DNA from: Terriglobia bacterium
GTDB lineage: Bacteria; Acidobacteriota; Terriglobia; Acidiferrales; UBA7541
Length of the DNA stretch: 64,000 nt
Assembly: GCA_020072765.1 (NCBI GenBank)
Contig: JAIQGD010000001.1
Coordinates: forward strand, 62,001 to 126,000
Reading direction: 5' to 3'
In this document: piece by piece, positions 1 through 9,614 of the stretch
Numbering within the stretch: the stretch's first letter is position 1
How the letters are laid out: every line of letters begins with the position of its first letter
Made by a program: the position numbers and the translations under genes
Notes under the pieces: generated by a model
What the model was told of the DNA's origin: nothing
The model's input: only the letters and a program-made list of their open reading frames with translations
Databases searched by the model: none

Positions 1-467
1 GCGCCGACCGGACACACCTGCACACAGGGAGGGTTGGCGCAGTGGTTGCAGAGCTTGGGCACAAAGAAGGTGCGCAGGATGCCCTTTTCGCTGACCGTGG
101 AGGGAAACCCTTCGATTCCGCCATTGGGACTGGTTACCACGGTTTGTCCGTCCGTCGTGATCACGTAGCGCTCCACCCAGGTGCGGAAGTAGAACGGCTC
201 GCGCGGGACATTGTTCTCGGTCTTGCAAGCATCCACGCAACGGCCGCAGCCGATGCACTTGTTCACACTGATGCCCATCCCGTAGTAGTGCTCTTCCGGC
301 TTGTAGTTCGGCTCCTCGGCGCCTGCAGCCACGCCTTCCGCCACGGCGATGGTCGCCAGCAGTAACGGAGCCGCCGCCGCGCACTGCTTCAAAAATTCCC
401 GCCGCTCCTGGGAGACTTGCTCCGGTGCGCCGGCAATAGCTTGAGGAGGCTTCGCTTCAGGGGTCAT
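1..467 (-). CDS. 4Fe-4S ferredoxin-type electron-transfer subunit with Tat-like leader (partial, continues beyond window start)
   Basis: Read from the minus strand: MTPEAKPPQAIAG..QERREFLKQCAAAAPLLLA leader, then KCIGCGRCVDACKTENN and LCNHCANPPCVQVCPVGA cluster motifs. ATG at 467 overlaps the upstream stop (ATGA). Confidence 0.85.
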   Translation of the reverse strand, partial: MTPEAKPPQAIAGAPEQVSQERREFLKQCAAAAPLLLATIAVAEGVAAGAEEPNYKPEEHYYGMGISVNKCIGCGRCVDACKTENNVPREPFYFRTWVERYVITTDGQTVVTSPNGGIEGFPSTVSEKGILRTFFVPKLCNHCANPPCVQVCPVG

Positions 468-1192
468 GGGACCTCCGGAAAATGGGCGTAGTGGCATTGC
501 CAGCAGACGTAGCGCTCCCCATGAGTACTTAGGTCCACGCGCGCAACGTCGGGAGCTCCCTTCGCTCCCTGGGCATGGCACTGCCCGCAGAATTCACGGG
601 TCTGCGGCTTCGTGGGGGTGCTCAACAACGGATTGATCTTGTGCGTTTCCTCGACGTGGTGGCACGTGGTGCAAGGAACCGTGGTGTGCTTCGACAGAGC
701 CTTGGTTCTGGCGATTTCACCGTGGCAGGCGCTGCACTCCTGGGGCGTGTGCGGAGGAACCGGCGCGTGCGGGTTGTGGCAGGTGATGCAGGGCCGCCCG
801 GGGTTGTGGCTGACGGGATCAATTTGCGGAAAGCCGGTCGGCCGCGACGGGTCATAGCCATGGCACAGCGGGCAAAAACCACGCTGGCGAGGGGCCGGGG
901 GCTTGTGATCCGCGGGGGATTCCACATGCGCCGCCTGAGCGCCATGGCAGACCTCGCACGCCACGCTCCGGTGCCGCGCCTCGTCGTGAACCTTGGCGAT
1001 ATCCGGATGGCATAACGCACACGCTTCGTGCCCCGCATAGACTTCGGGCTTGGAAGCATTGGCATCAATCGCGGCGGCTCGGTAATGACCCAAAGCGCCG
1101 AAGGTCTTGGGGACCATGTAATGCCGGGCAACGGTCAAGCTCCCACCCAGGATCAGGAAGACAACCACCAGACGATTCACCTGTTGGGGCAT
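464..1192 (-). CDS. multiheme cytochrome c (8 CxxCH)
   Basis: CALCH, CEVCH, CPLCH, CITCH, CSACH, CTTCH, CGQCH, CWQCH; N-terminal hydrophobic anchor. Confidence 0.9.
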   Translation of the reverse strand: MPQQVNRLVVVFLILGGSLTVARHYMVPKTFGALGHYRAAAIDANASKPEVYAGHEACALCHPDIAKVHDEARHRSVACEVCHGAQAAHVESPADHKPPAPRQRGFCPLCHGYDPSRPTGFPQIDPVSHNPGRPCITCHNPHAPVPPHTPQECSACHGEIARTKALSKHTTVPCTTCHHVEETHKINPLLSTPTKPQTREFCGQCHAQGAKGAPDVARVDLSTHGERYVCWQCHYAHFPEVP

Positions 1193-1252
1193 CGCGTTCG
1201 CCGCCTCGGCAGCATCTCGCGAGCATTTTAGGAGGGTTACGGCCGGCCTTCC

Positions 1253-1266
1253 GTGATGCCGGTCAC
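1253..1266. promoter_or_regulatory. CRP-like palindrome GTGA-tgccgg-TCAC
   Basis: Perfect GTGA-N6-TCAC, 61 bp upstream of the 8-heme cytochrome start. Confidence 0.7.
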
Positions 1267-1275
1267 AGAAAGAAC

Positions 1276-1289
1276 GTGAGCTTTATCAC
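1276..1289. promoter_or_regulatory. CRP-like palindrome GTGA-gcttta-TCAC
   Basis: Perfect GTGA-N6-TCAC, 23 bp from the preceding site. Confidence 0.7.
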
Positions 1290-1403
1290 AGCGGTGCCAT
1301 GGTTCGATCGTACGGCGAAGAATAGTCGTAACCGTGGCAGTTATAGGTACCTGTGCCGGAGTCGTGCTCTGAGCACCAACATGACATCTACGGGGTTTTC
1401 TTC

Positions 1404-2759
1404 TTATTTCGTTTCGCCCGGCTTGGGGGCCTCGATCTTCCGGATCAGGAATGCCAGAGCGATCAGCACGAGCACGATGGCCACGATGGAAGCCACCAGC
1501 CCCTGACGGCGGTACTTCAGCTCCTTCATGGCGGCCAGTCCGGCCTGCCAGGTCTTGTCCGTGACCTTCAGCCCCGCCTGGATATTCTGGTCCACGGCGT
1601 CGGGGCGGGCGGAATGAATCGCGACGCGCGCCTTGGTCAGATCATCCTGCGCTTCGGTCAAGGCCATGGCGGTCTGACCGACTTCGACGCCCGAAACCTG
1701 CGCGCGTTTCAGAATCTCCTCCGAGCGCTGGATCTCCCCGTCCAACTTCACCAGCCCGGCGTGCATGCCAGCAGCTGCCGTGTAGCCCGCGTCTCCTTCC
1801 ACATGGCATCGCACGCAAAACGCGGTGTTTCCGGTCCCGATCGAGCCGTCGCTGGGGTGCTGGATGGCGTGGTTGCTATGGCAGGTGATGCAGCCCGGAA
1901 ACCCCATGGCGCCAAAAGCGGCCTTGTGCGGGCCGGAATCGAACAATTGCTGCTGAAAAACATGACAGGTCGAGCAGACCCGCTCGACCGAAGCCACCCC
2001 GGGAGGCGCGGCGCCATGGCTGCCGTGGCAGGTCGAACAGGTCGGCGCGCTCAAATCGCCGCGGACCGCCAAGGCCTCGTGATGGACGCTAGTCGAGTAG
2101 AGCGCGAACTGGTTCGTGGGAATCTTGTAATCCTTCATGTACTCGGCGTTGGCGTGGCACCTCGCGCAGGTCCGCGCGACGTTCGCCGGGTACACCGAGG
2201 AGCGCGGATCATTTGGCGGATGAATGTTGTGCGTCGTATGACAATCGATGCACACGGCGACGTGGCTATTCCCTTTGGCCAGCATTTTCCCGTGCACGCT
2301 GGTCTGGTACTGGCTGAGCTGATCGGTGCGCACCGAAGGGTTGAATCCGCGCATGTACGCGGCGTCGGAATGGCACTTGCCGCACAGCGCCGGGATTTGC
2401 GCCCGCTCGATGTGTCCCCGGAACCCGGCGGCCTTGCCCATGGCCTGGGTCATGTCGTCGCTGGACGAATCGCCGCCGTGGCAGCTCGTGCACAACAGCC
2501 CCTTCTGCGCATGAATGCTGCCGGCAAATTCCTCGGCGTTGATGCCGAGCGGCGGATCGAACAGCCCGTGACAGTTGATGCAACTATTCTTCGCCTGCGC
2601 AGGAAGTCCCGGTGCCGCGAGCAGGAACAGGCAGCAGGACAGCGCCACCATGATCAGCGCGTTCTTCGCGCCCCGGCAGACCATCCGGCCGCTCGCCCTC
2701 CCGCTCTGTGCCTCCGGCCTTTTCATGTTCCGCTCCGGCTCCTTCCGGGCTCTCTCCAT
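1404..2759 (-). CDS. multiheme cytochrome c (9 CxxCH) with C-terminal membrane anchor
   Basis: CINCH, CTSCH, CGKCH, CIDCH, CARCH, CSTCH, CSTCH, CITCH, CVRCH; C-terminal TM VASIVAIVLVLIALAFLI. Confidence 0.9.
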   Translation of the reverse strand: MERARKEPERNMKRPEAQSGRASGRMVCRGAKNALIMVALSCCLFLLAAPGLPAQAKNSCINCHGLFDPPLGINAEEFAGSIHAQKGLLCTSCHGGDSSSDDMTQAMGKAAGFRGHIERAQIPALCGKCHSDAAYMRGFNPSVRTDQLSQYQTSVHGKMLAKGNSHVAVCIDCHTTHNIHPPNDPRSSVYPANVARTCARCHANAEYMKDYKIPTNQFALYSTSVHHEALAVRGDLSAPTCSTCHGSHGAAPPGVASVERVCSTCHVFQQQLFDSGPHKAAFGAMGFPGCITCHSNHAIQHPSDGSIGTGNTAFCVRCHVEGDAGYTAAAGMHAGLVKLDGEIQRSEEILKRAQVSGVEVGQTAMALTEAQDDLTKARVAIHSARPDAVDQNIQAGLKVTDKTWQAGLAAMKELKYRRQGLVASIVAIVLVLIALAFLIRKIEAPKPGETK

Positions 2760-2762
2760 CGA

Positions 2763-3848
2763 TTATTTTGCGAAATATGCGTATACCGTCATGACCACGA
2801 CATAGCCCAGCGCAAACACGCCGGCGCCGGTGACCCATCGCTGCGCCCGGCCGCCCGGTCCCCGGTCGAAAAACGGCAGCAGCACCCACACGACAAACGC
2901 CGCGTTGAAGCCGAGCACGCCCAGCAGTTCGCCGTCAAAAATCCAGATCTTCGGGGGAATCATTTTCAGAGTCTGAAACATGAACATGAAATACCACTCG
3001 GGCCGGATGCCCGGCGGCGCCGACGCAAATGCATCCGCCTTCGTGCCCAGCTCCCAGGGCTTGAAGGCCGCCAGCCCTCCCAAAATCGCCAGGGCGACAT
3101 ACCAGGCCATGAGCTCGCGCAGCAGAAAGTTCGGGAAAAACCGCATCTCGCGCCGCTCGGACGGCCGGGCCTCCCACTCGGCTTCGACGCTGGGCGGCAC
3201 GCTCATGCCAAACCGCTGCACCAGGAGGACGTGGAGGGCCACCAGCGCGGTGGCGATCCCGGGCAGGACGGCCACGTGAAAGCCGAAAAACCGCGTCAAC
3301 GTCGCGCCGGTCACGTCTTCCCCGCCCCGCAGGAACACCGAAATCCATTTCCCGATCACCGGCACCTGCCCCGCAATATCCGTTCCCACTTTGGTGGCGA
3401 AAAACGACAGCGTGTTCCAGGGCAGCAGGTATCCGCTGAATCCGAATCCCAGCAGCAGGAACAGCAGCAGCATCCCGCTCAGCCAGGTCAGCTCGCGCGG
3501 CTTGCGATACGCCTTCAGGAAAAACACGCTGAACATGTGCACGGACGCGGTGAGGATCATCAGATTCGCGCTCCAGGAGTGGATCGAGCGGATCAGCCAC
3601 CCGAACCGCACCTGGGTCATGATGTATTCCACGCTCTCGTAGGCTTCGTTGGGACTGGGGCGGTAATAGAGAAGCAGCAAAATCCCGGTCAGCACCTGCA
3701 CGCCGAACAGAAACAGCGTCATGCCACCGAAGAAATACCAGTGGGAATAACGGTGCTGCGGGACCTTCTTGTGCTCCATGAATTCAACGAGCCCGTGCAA
3801 TCCAATCCGCTCGTCGAGCCATTTTCGGACGGTCCCCAGCACATCCAT
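2763..3848 (-). CDS. cytochrome b of bc-type complex
   Basis: Cytochrome b helices with [35 protein letters not shown]; adjacent to Rieske gene. Confidence 0.92.
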   Translation of the reverse strand: MDVLGTVRKWLDERIGLHGLVEFMEHKKVPQHRYSHWYFFGGMTLFLFGVQVLTGILLLLYYRPSPNEAYESVEYIMTQVRFGWLIRSIHSWSANLMILTASVHMFSVFFLKAYRKPRELTWLSGMLLLFLLLGFGFSGYLLPWNTLSFFATKVGTDIAGQVPVIGKWISVFLRGGEDVTGATLTRFFGFHVAVLPGIATALVALHVLLVQRFGMSVPPSVEAEWEARPSERREMRFFPNFLLRELMAWYVALAILGGLAAFKPWELGTKADAFASAPPGIRPEWYFMFMFQTLKMIPPKIWIFDGELLGVLGFNAAFVVWVLLPFFDRGPGGRAQRWVTGAGVFALGYVVVMTVYAYFAK

Positions 3849-3849
3849 C

Positions 3850-4398
3850 TCAGGCGTTCCCCTGGCGGCGAACGTAAATCTCCTCGCCCTTCAAGAACAC
3901 GTCGTACTTGTCGAGCGGCCGCGGCGGCGGCCCGCTGATATTGCGCCCGTCCGGCGTGTACATCCCGTTGTGGCAGGCGCACCAGACGCTGCGCAGATCG
4001 CTGCGGTATTGCACCGTGCAATTTAAGTGCGTGCAGACCGCCGAGATCGCGGAATATTGACCGTCGGGGGTAAGAATCAGGAGGGCGGGCCGGCTGCCAA
4101 AACGGAAGATTTTCCCGGTGTTCGGCTTCAGGTCTCCGACGCGTCCGGCCAGCACCGTGTCGCTGGTGGCCTCGGCAGTCTCCGGCGGGAAAATGTAACG
4201 CAGCACGGGGTAGAGGAATGACGCCAGCGACGCGGCCACGCCGGCACCCAGGAAGATTTCGACAAAGAGCCGCCGCTTCGGCTGACCCGGCGCGTTCAGG
4301 GATTGCTCGCTCAACGCCTTCCTCCTCGAACGGGGTGAATCGCGCCCTGCGATCCCGTGCAGACTGCATGATAACGTCTTTTCAGGATCGGCCGTCAA
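3850..4398 (-). CDS. Rieske 2Fe-2S protein of bc-type complex (start uncertain)
   Basis: CTHLNCTV ... CACHNGMY Rieske motifs, N-terminal TM. Confidence 0.92.
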   Translation of the reverse strand: MTADPEKTLSCSLHGIAGRDSPRSRRKALSEQSLNAPGQPKRRLFVEIFLGAGVAASLASFLYPVLRYIFPPETAEATSDTVLAGRVGDLKPNTGKIFRFGSRPALLILTPDGQYSAISAVCTHLNCTVQYRSDLRSVWCACHNGMYTPDGRNISGPPPRPLDKYDVFLKGEEIYVRRQGNA

Positions 4399-4572
4399 GC
4401 CGTGTCAAAACGCACCGGCGAAAACATAACCGCGCTGCCGGTGAAGCGATGCACCCCCTCGTTTCGTCTTTCGGCAATCAGCTCTTCTTCCCGAGCACCT
4501 ACTTATCACCCTTGGTTACGTTGTGTGGGTTCCTGGCGTTTCACGCTGCTGCGGCACGTCCTCGAGACAGAA

Positions 4573-4597
4573 GCGGGGAGCCGAGAAGGCTCCCCGC
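4573..4597 (-). terminator. strong hairpin downstream of the MtrB-like gene
   Basis: GCGGGGAGCC-gagaa-GGCTCCCCGC, perfect 10-bp stem, just past the stop at 4603; weak T tract. Confidence 0.6.
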
Positions 4598-4602
4598 CCG
4601 CA

Positions 4603-7281
4603 TCAGAAGGCGTAACGAACCGAGAAGATCGCCGCATTCCCGTTGAAATCCGGCGCCGGAATCGGAGCCAGCGTGAGATACGACGGATTCGGATAGGACG
4701 CCCCGGCGGCGATCGGCAGACTGACGTTCATCGGCGTCTTGGAGTTGTACCCGTAATAGTTCCACTGCACCTTGTAGCTCAGGCCCTTGTACGCGTTGAT
4801 CTCCACCGAGGCGAACGGCTTCTGGTACGTGAAAGCCAGCGTCCCGCCCGGCTGCAACGGATTCAGAAACAGCGTGCTGCCGCCCGCAAAGGCCCCGGAA
4901 TATCCCACGCGTGTGGTGACTTTCTTCGTCGGCTTCCACATCACATCGCTGTAGGCGTAATGCTGCTTGTTGGTATAGAACGCCGTTGCGCCCAGATTGA
5001 TCGCCGGCACCCCTGGGTCGAATATACTGGCGGGGCACGCTGCCCACGTGGGCAACGACGTTCCCGAATTGACGTTCGTCATCGTCCCCCAAGTCTCGCG
5101 GAAACAGACGAACGTCTGCGCGGACAGATCGGTGAAGTTGTATCCGAGCGTGTAAGCAAACTTGGGATTCGGCGCCAGCACGGTCGTAACACTGTACGTC
5201 CGGCCGTGCTCGAGGTTGTTCACGGTGCTCACGTTGTCGCGGTTTTCGTGGATGTCCACCGCTGCGTCCACCGTCGCCCAGGACCGGGGCGTGTACGTCG
5301 CGTGCACTTTGTAGCTCTGGATTTGCCGCGGCCAGATGCGTGTGTACGCGAAATCGTTGTAGCCGAACTGGAAATCGGCGTTTATCCGCAGCGTATCCAT
5401 CGGCCGCAGCGTCACGCCGGCCAGCCCCACGTGTTCACTGATCGTGGAAACATCCCGCGGCGTCGTCAGCTCGGAGCTGAGCTGGGCAGGATCCACAGTC
5501 CATGTGATCGAGCCGTCGATGGGACTCGGTGTGCTGCACGTGCCGCCGGCAGAGGGACCACCCACGTTAGCGAGCGGGCAGTACCCGCGCGCCGCCAGGT
5601 AGTCATTGCCCGCCGCGGCGGTCGAGCCACCGGGATAATAGGTCAGACTCAGAATCTGACCTACCGCGGACGCACCTGTATTAGTGACTGAATCGAGTTC
5701 GAATTCGCTGATCTTTTTGGTCTCATACATATAGCCGATTCGCCCGCTGATGCGCGGGGTGAAATCAGCCTCGACCTGAATCGTGTTCGAGATCAGCCTC
5801 TGCCCCCAAAACTGCGCGTACAGCGTGTTCTTATAGTCCTCGGACGCCGTGGCGGTGTGCTGCGGGCAAGTCGCCGCCGTGTAGGGGCTCGGGCAAATGG
5901 CCGTGAATGTCGGCATGCCCGGTCCGGCCGGAGCCAGGGGCGCGAACGCCGCCACCGGCGACAGGATGTTGTACGTTCCGGTCGCTGCGGCAAACAGGTT
6001 CACGCCCGAATAGTTGAACACGCCGGGCGAACGCCAATTGTCATAACGAACGGCATCGCGGACGCGAACTTTCTGGGTCACCGAATAAACTCCGGCCCAA
6101 TTCGCATGCACGAACACTTCCTTGGCCTCGGCCGGACCCATGACGATCGCGTCGCGAACAAGACTGGCGGCGGAATTGATCCATTCGTTGGCGATGTCGT
6201 TGAGACTCTTGATCTTGTTGTCGCTGGTGCTGTAGCTGGCCGATCCTGACATCTCGAAATTCGTGAAATAGGTGGACTGGAGACTCACCCGCTCGGTCGG
6301 CAGAAAATTCCGCGCCGGGGCCGTCCTCGAATACGACACGTACTGCTTGCAAGTCGGATTCGCGTAGCCGGTTGTCAGGAACGGCGCATTGCAGGGCGCT
6401 GCCGACGTGACGCCTGGCTGATAGTACCAGTTGAGCCCCATATCCACCTTCAGCGGGGGATATTGGGCTGTCGAGACCGTAAACGGGGTGTTGGCCAGCG
6501 TGTCGATGGTGTCCTGCTTGTTATATTCGAGAAACTGATCGTAGGAAATGGTCGTCTTCGGCAGGACACGGAAATCCACCCCGACGTGGTACGCGTTCGT
6601 GGTCATCCGAAAATTCTGCGCCAGCAGAAAATCCGTGGTGCCGTGAAACGAAGTGAGCGACGGGCCTTCGTCCACATCGCGCGAATATCCCACGCGGAAG
6701 CGCACGCGGGATTGTGGCAGCAGCGTCAAATCGTAATCCTGCATGCGCCGCACCAGATTGAGCGAATGCGGCGACCGGGTAACCGGATAGACCGGGTTGG
6801 TGATCGGGAACGTCAGCGGATTTCCCGCCGACGGCATGATCGGAACCTGGTTCAGCGGATTCGCCAGCAGGTTGTAATCCCAAAAATTCTTGTGCCGGCG
6901 GAACACGCCTGAAAAATCGAACCACTTGTTCTTGTCCGCCCGCAGGCGCGAGACGTTGTCCGGGTCGCCTCCATATCCGAAGTTGGTGAAATCGAGCCGG
7001 TCGAAGAGCAGCCCCTGGTGATTGAGCGACCTCACGTGCACGCTGTAATCGAGCACGCGCGGGCCGGTCCTCAGATTCACGAACGTGCCATACGTGTCCT
7101 GGTTGCCGTCGATCCAGGTTCCCCGGTAGCCCAACTCCACCGACTGCTGGATATTATAATTCCCCGTATCGATTCCCTTCACCGCCTCGGAGTCATCCTG
7201 GGCCCGGGACACGGGCGCCAGGAAGAGCGCGGCCACCACCAGCAACAAACCAAGCGGTCTAATTATCAAACGATCTCTCAT
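4603..7281 (-). CDS. MtrB/PioB-family outer-membrane beta-barrel (decaheme-associated porin)
   Basis: Signal peptide MRDRLIIRPLGLLLVVAALFLAPVSRAQ, ~890 aa barrel-like sequence ending in aromatic F, directly downstream of a decaheme cytochrome gene. Confidence 0.82.
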   Translation of the reverse strand: MRDRLIIRPLGLLLVVAALFLAPVSRAQDDSEAVKGIDTGNYNIQQSVELGYRGTWIDGNQDTYGTFVNLRTGPRVLDYSVHVRSLNHQGLLFDRLDFTNFGYGGDPDNVSRLRADKNKWFDFSGVFRRHKNFWDYNLLANPLNQVPIMPSAGNPLTFPITNPVYPVTRSPHSLNLVRRMQDYDLTLLPQSRVRFRVGYSRDVDEGPSLTSFHGTTDFLLAQNFRMTTNAYHVGVDFRVLPKTTISYDQFLEYNKQDTIDTLANTPFTVSTAQYPPLKVDMGLNWYYQPGVTSAAPCNAPFLTTGYANPTCKQYVSYSRTAPARNFLPTERVSLQSTYFTNFEMSGSASYSTSDNKIKSLNDIANEWINSAASLVRDAIVMGPAEAKEVFVHANWAGVYSVTQKVRVRDAVRYDNWRSPGVFNYSGVNLFAAATGTYNILSPVAAFAPLAPAGPGMPTFTAICPSPYTAATCPQHTATASEDYKNTLYAQFWGQRLISNTIQVEADFTPRISGRIGYMYETKKISEFELDSVTNTGASAVGQILSLTYYPGGSTAAAGNDYLAARGYCPLANVGGPSAGGTCSTPSPIDGSITWTVDPAQLSSELTTPRDVSTISEHVGLAGVTLRPMDTLRINADFQFGYNDFAYTRIWPRQIQSYKVHATYTPRSWATVDAAVDIHENRDNVSTVNNLEHGRTYSVTTVLAPNPKFAYTLGYNFTDLSAQTFVCFRETWGTMTNVNSGTSLPTWAACPASIFDPGVPAINLGATAFYTNKQHYAYSDVMWKPTKKVTTRVGYSGAFAGGSTLFLNPLQPGGTLAFTYQKPFASVEINAYKGLSYKVQWNYYGYNSKTPMNVSLPIAAGASYPNPSYLTLAPIPAPDFNGNAAIFSVRYAF

Positions 7282-7378
7282 GATGTTTTCACCCCGCCGA
7301 TTGAGACTTATGATTTCTGTTAGCCAGTTCCATGACTTGCCGTGCCTTCCACATTGGCCGATGGTCGTCATAGTCGGC

Positions 7379-8368
7379 CTACCGGAAGAAATAATTGCTG
7401 AAGTTGGATCCGTGAATTTGCACGTGACACAGCGTGCACGCTTGCTGTTGGGTCGCGTTCTGGGCATCCATGACTTTGTCCATCGATGGCCCGTGTGGCA
7501 ACGCGGCTGTGGTGTGGCACTGCAGGCAGAGCAGGTTGACGTTGCTGTACTTCAGCATGTGCGGATTGGCTCCGCCGTGCGGAATATGGCAGGTCGCGCA
7601 TCCTTCCACCTTTACGGAGGCGTGTGCGAACACGAACGGTCCCTGCTTGTCGGCGTGGCACTTGTAGCAGACAAAATCTCCGGAGTCCGAAGTGCGGAGT
7701 TGCCGTACCAGATGGTCGGACTCCCAGACGCCGCCCGTTCCGTGCTGGTTGTGGCAGTCGGTGCACTGGATCAGGCCCTCGTTTACCCGATGGTGCTCCG
7801 GCATATTGAATTGGGATTTCTGCTGCAAGTGGCAGGAGTAGCAGAGCGCCGGTTGTGACTTGACCAGCAGGCTTTCCTTCACAGTCGCGTGGTGCGGCGA
7901 GTGGCAGTCGATGCAGCTGACGTCGTTCTGCCGGTGGAACGAATTCGGGCTATTGAGGTGCGTGGGGCCCGAAGCGTGACAGGTCAGGCAGCGCGCGTTC
8001 ACCTCGCCCGGCGAGGCCTTCTTGAACAGGAATATTTTGGACTTGTCGCTGGGGTCGGCGGCATGGCTCGCCCCGGCGCCGTGGCAGGCCTCGCACCCCT
8101 GCTTGGAGGGCCCGCCGCGCGTGTCGAGCGTGGTCCTGAAATGGACGCTCTTGGACCAGCTGTCGTAATTTTTCTCGTGGCAGGTCTTGCACCGCTCCGC
8201 ACCGACGTACTCCGAGTCGGCCGGACTCGCAGCGGACTGGCCCGGCTGAGCCGCCGCACTCGGCGTGTCGCCGGCGGCGCCGACGGCTGAGCGGACGAAT
8301 GTCAGCGGAACAACGCTTATAGCAACGAACAAGAAAATAATAGTGCCAATATTATTCAAGCGTCTCAT
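7379..8368 (-). CDS. MtrA/DmsE/PioA-type decaheme cytochrome c
   Basis: Ten CxxCH: CKTCH, CEACH, CLTCH, CIDCH, CYSCH, CTDCH, CYKCH, CATCH, CLQCH, CTLCH. ATG at 8368 preceded by GAGGAG; ORF is open to 8458. Confidence 0.9.
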   Translation of the reverse strand: MRRLNNIGTIIFLFVAISVVPLTFVRSAVGAAGDTPSAAAQPGQSAASPADSEYVGAERCKTCHEKNYDSWSKSVHFRTTLDTRGGPSKQGCEACHGAGASHAADPSDKSKIFLFKKASPGEVNARCLTCHASGPTHLNSPNSFHRQNDVSCIDCHSPHHATVKESLLVKSQPALCYSCHLQQKSQFNMPEHHRVNEGLIQCTDCHNQHGTGGVWESDHLVRQLRTSDSGDFVCYKCHADKQGPFVFAHASVKVEGCATCHIPHGGANPHMLKYSNVNLLCLQCHTTAALPHGPSMDKVMDAQNATQQQACTLCHVQIHGSNFSNYFFR

Positions 8369-8517
8369 AGGCTCCTCGCGAAGCTTCATTGCATTCCCCT
8401 GTTTGACTGGAGCTGGGCCCTCGAAAGACGTTGCACGTCCCATAGCCATTCCAAACACCCTCTCACCCTAAGAACCCCATTGCGCGGCAATTGTGCATTG
8501 CGGTACTACAATTGGCA

Positions 8518-8531
8518 GTGACCGTTATCAC
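8518..8531. promoter_or_regulatory. CRP-like palindrome GTGA-ccgtta-TCAC
   Basis: Perfect match in the divergent region between decaheme and cytochrome c/cox operons. Confidence 0.7.
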
Positions 8532-8540
8532 ACATTTCCT

Positions 8541-8554
8541 GTGATCCTTATCAC
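8541..8554. promoter_or_regulatory. CRP-like palindrome GTGA-tcctta-TCAC (TGTGA-N6-TCACA)
   Basis: Perfect extended match, 23 bp from the preceding site. Confidence 0.75.
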
Positions 8555-8822
8555 ACGGAATACTTCGCCCCGTTCTCGATTTCACCGCTGTTTTTGGCTG
8601 CGGAATGAAAGCCCATTCAGGCTCCGCGGACGTACATAACGGTGGCGAAAACGGACAGGCGGCGGACGACTTCGCACCACAGACGACCCTGCCAGTCGCA
8701 GACTCCCGCGGGGCGTACCCCTTGGGAGACGAGAAAGATAGTTGCTTGTTTTTTCTGGCCGTCGCTGCTACGATTCGCCATTCTTCGGACCTATGACGCC
8801 AGGTCTACACCGCGCTCCGAGA

Positions 8823-9467
8823 ATGACGCGCCCCCGCGCCTCCAGTTGGATACTACCCACGCTCGTTTTAGGGCTGGCCCTTTCCGGCTGTCAGCTCGGC
8901 ACCGCCAGTGTCGCCATTCGGGGCAAAGAGCTTTTCCAAACCTGCGTGCCGTGTCACGGCCCGGCGGGGGCGGGCCGCCATGAAGTCGGCGCGCCCGGCA
9001 TCGCGGGAATGAGCGATTGGTACATCCAGCAGGAACTCCGCAAGTTTGTGTCCGGGGCTCGCGGCACGAATTTCGATGACCTCGAAGGCATGCACATGCA
9101 GCCGATGGCGCTCAGCCTGGCCAGCGACGACGATTTGAAGGCCGTTTCGCAATATGTGTCCAGTCTTCCCCAGCCCAGGCGCATTGCCACAATCCACGGG
9201 GACGCCCAGGCAGGCCAGGCCCTCTACGCCACTTGCATCGCCTGCCATGGCGTGAACGGCCAGGGGAACGAAGCCATGAAGGCGCCGCGCCTGGCCGGCG
9301 TGAAGGACTGGTATCTGGTGGGAACGTTGAAAAAGTTCAAGTCCGGGGTGCGCGGCTCGAATCCCGCGGATCCCGAGGATGTGATGATGCACAGCATGAC
9401 CGCCACCCTGGCTGACGACAAGGCCATTCAGGACGTGGTCGCGTACATCGAAACGCTCAAGCCTTGA
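8823..9467 (+). CDS. diheme cytochrome c (lipoprotein-like signal)
   Basis: CVPCHGPAG and CIACHGVNG; leader LVLGLALSGC; immediately upstream of cox operon. Confidence 0.88.
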   Translation: MTRPRASSWILPTLVLGLALSGCQLGTASVAIRGKELFQTCVPCHGPAGAGRHEVGAPGIAGMSDWYIQQELRKFVSGARGTNFDDLEGMHMQPMALSLASDDDLKAVSQYVSSLPQPRRIATIHGDAQAGQALYATCIACHGVNGQGNEAMKAPRLAGVKDWYLVGTLKKFKSGVRGSNPADPEDVMMHSMTATLADDKAIQDVVAYIETLKP

Positions 9468-9494
9468 CGGAACGATTTCGGAGCTAGGTGCGCC

Positions 9495-9602
9495 ATGGAT
9501 CAAGCGGCCTCATCCTCGGAACAAACGGCGAAAACGGTTTTTTGGATCATCGTGGCCTCCGCGGCGGGGTTCGTCGCGTTGGTGTGGGTCTTCTTGCGGT
9601 AG
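9495..9602 (+). CDS. 35-aa single-TM protein of the cox operon
   Basis: MDQAASSSEQTAKTVFWIIVASAAGFVALVWVFLR, between cytochrome c and coxB; below the length cutoff of the ORF track. Confidence 0.65.
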   Translation: MDQAASSSEQTAKTVFWIIVASAAGFVALVWVFLR

Positions 9603-9614
9603 CGGGAGCTAATA

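Noticed and set aside
1353-3938. 861-aa plus-strand ORF
   Set aside because: Antisense to the 9-heme cytochrome and cytochrome b genes; low-complexity His/Arg/Gln-rich translation without a recognisable domain, typical of GC-rich antisense frames.
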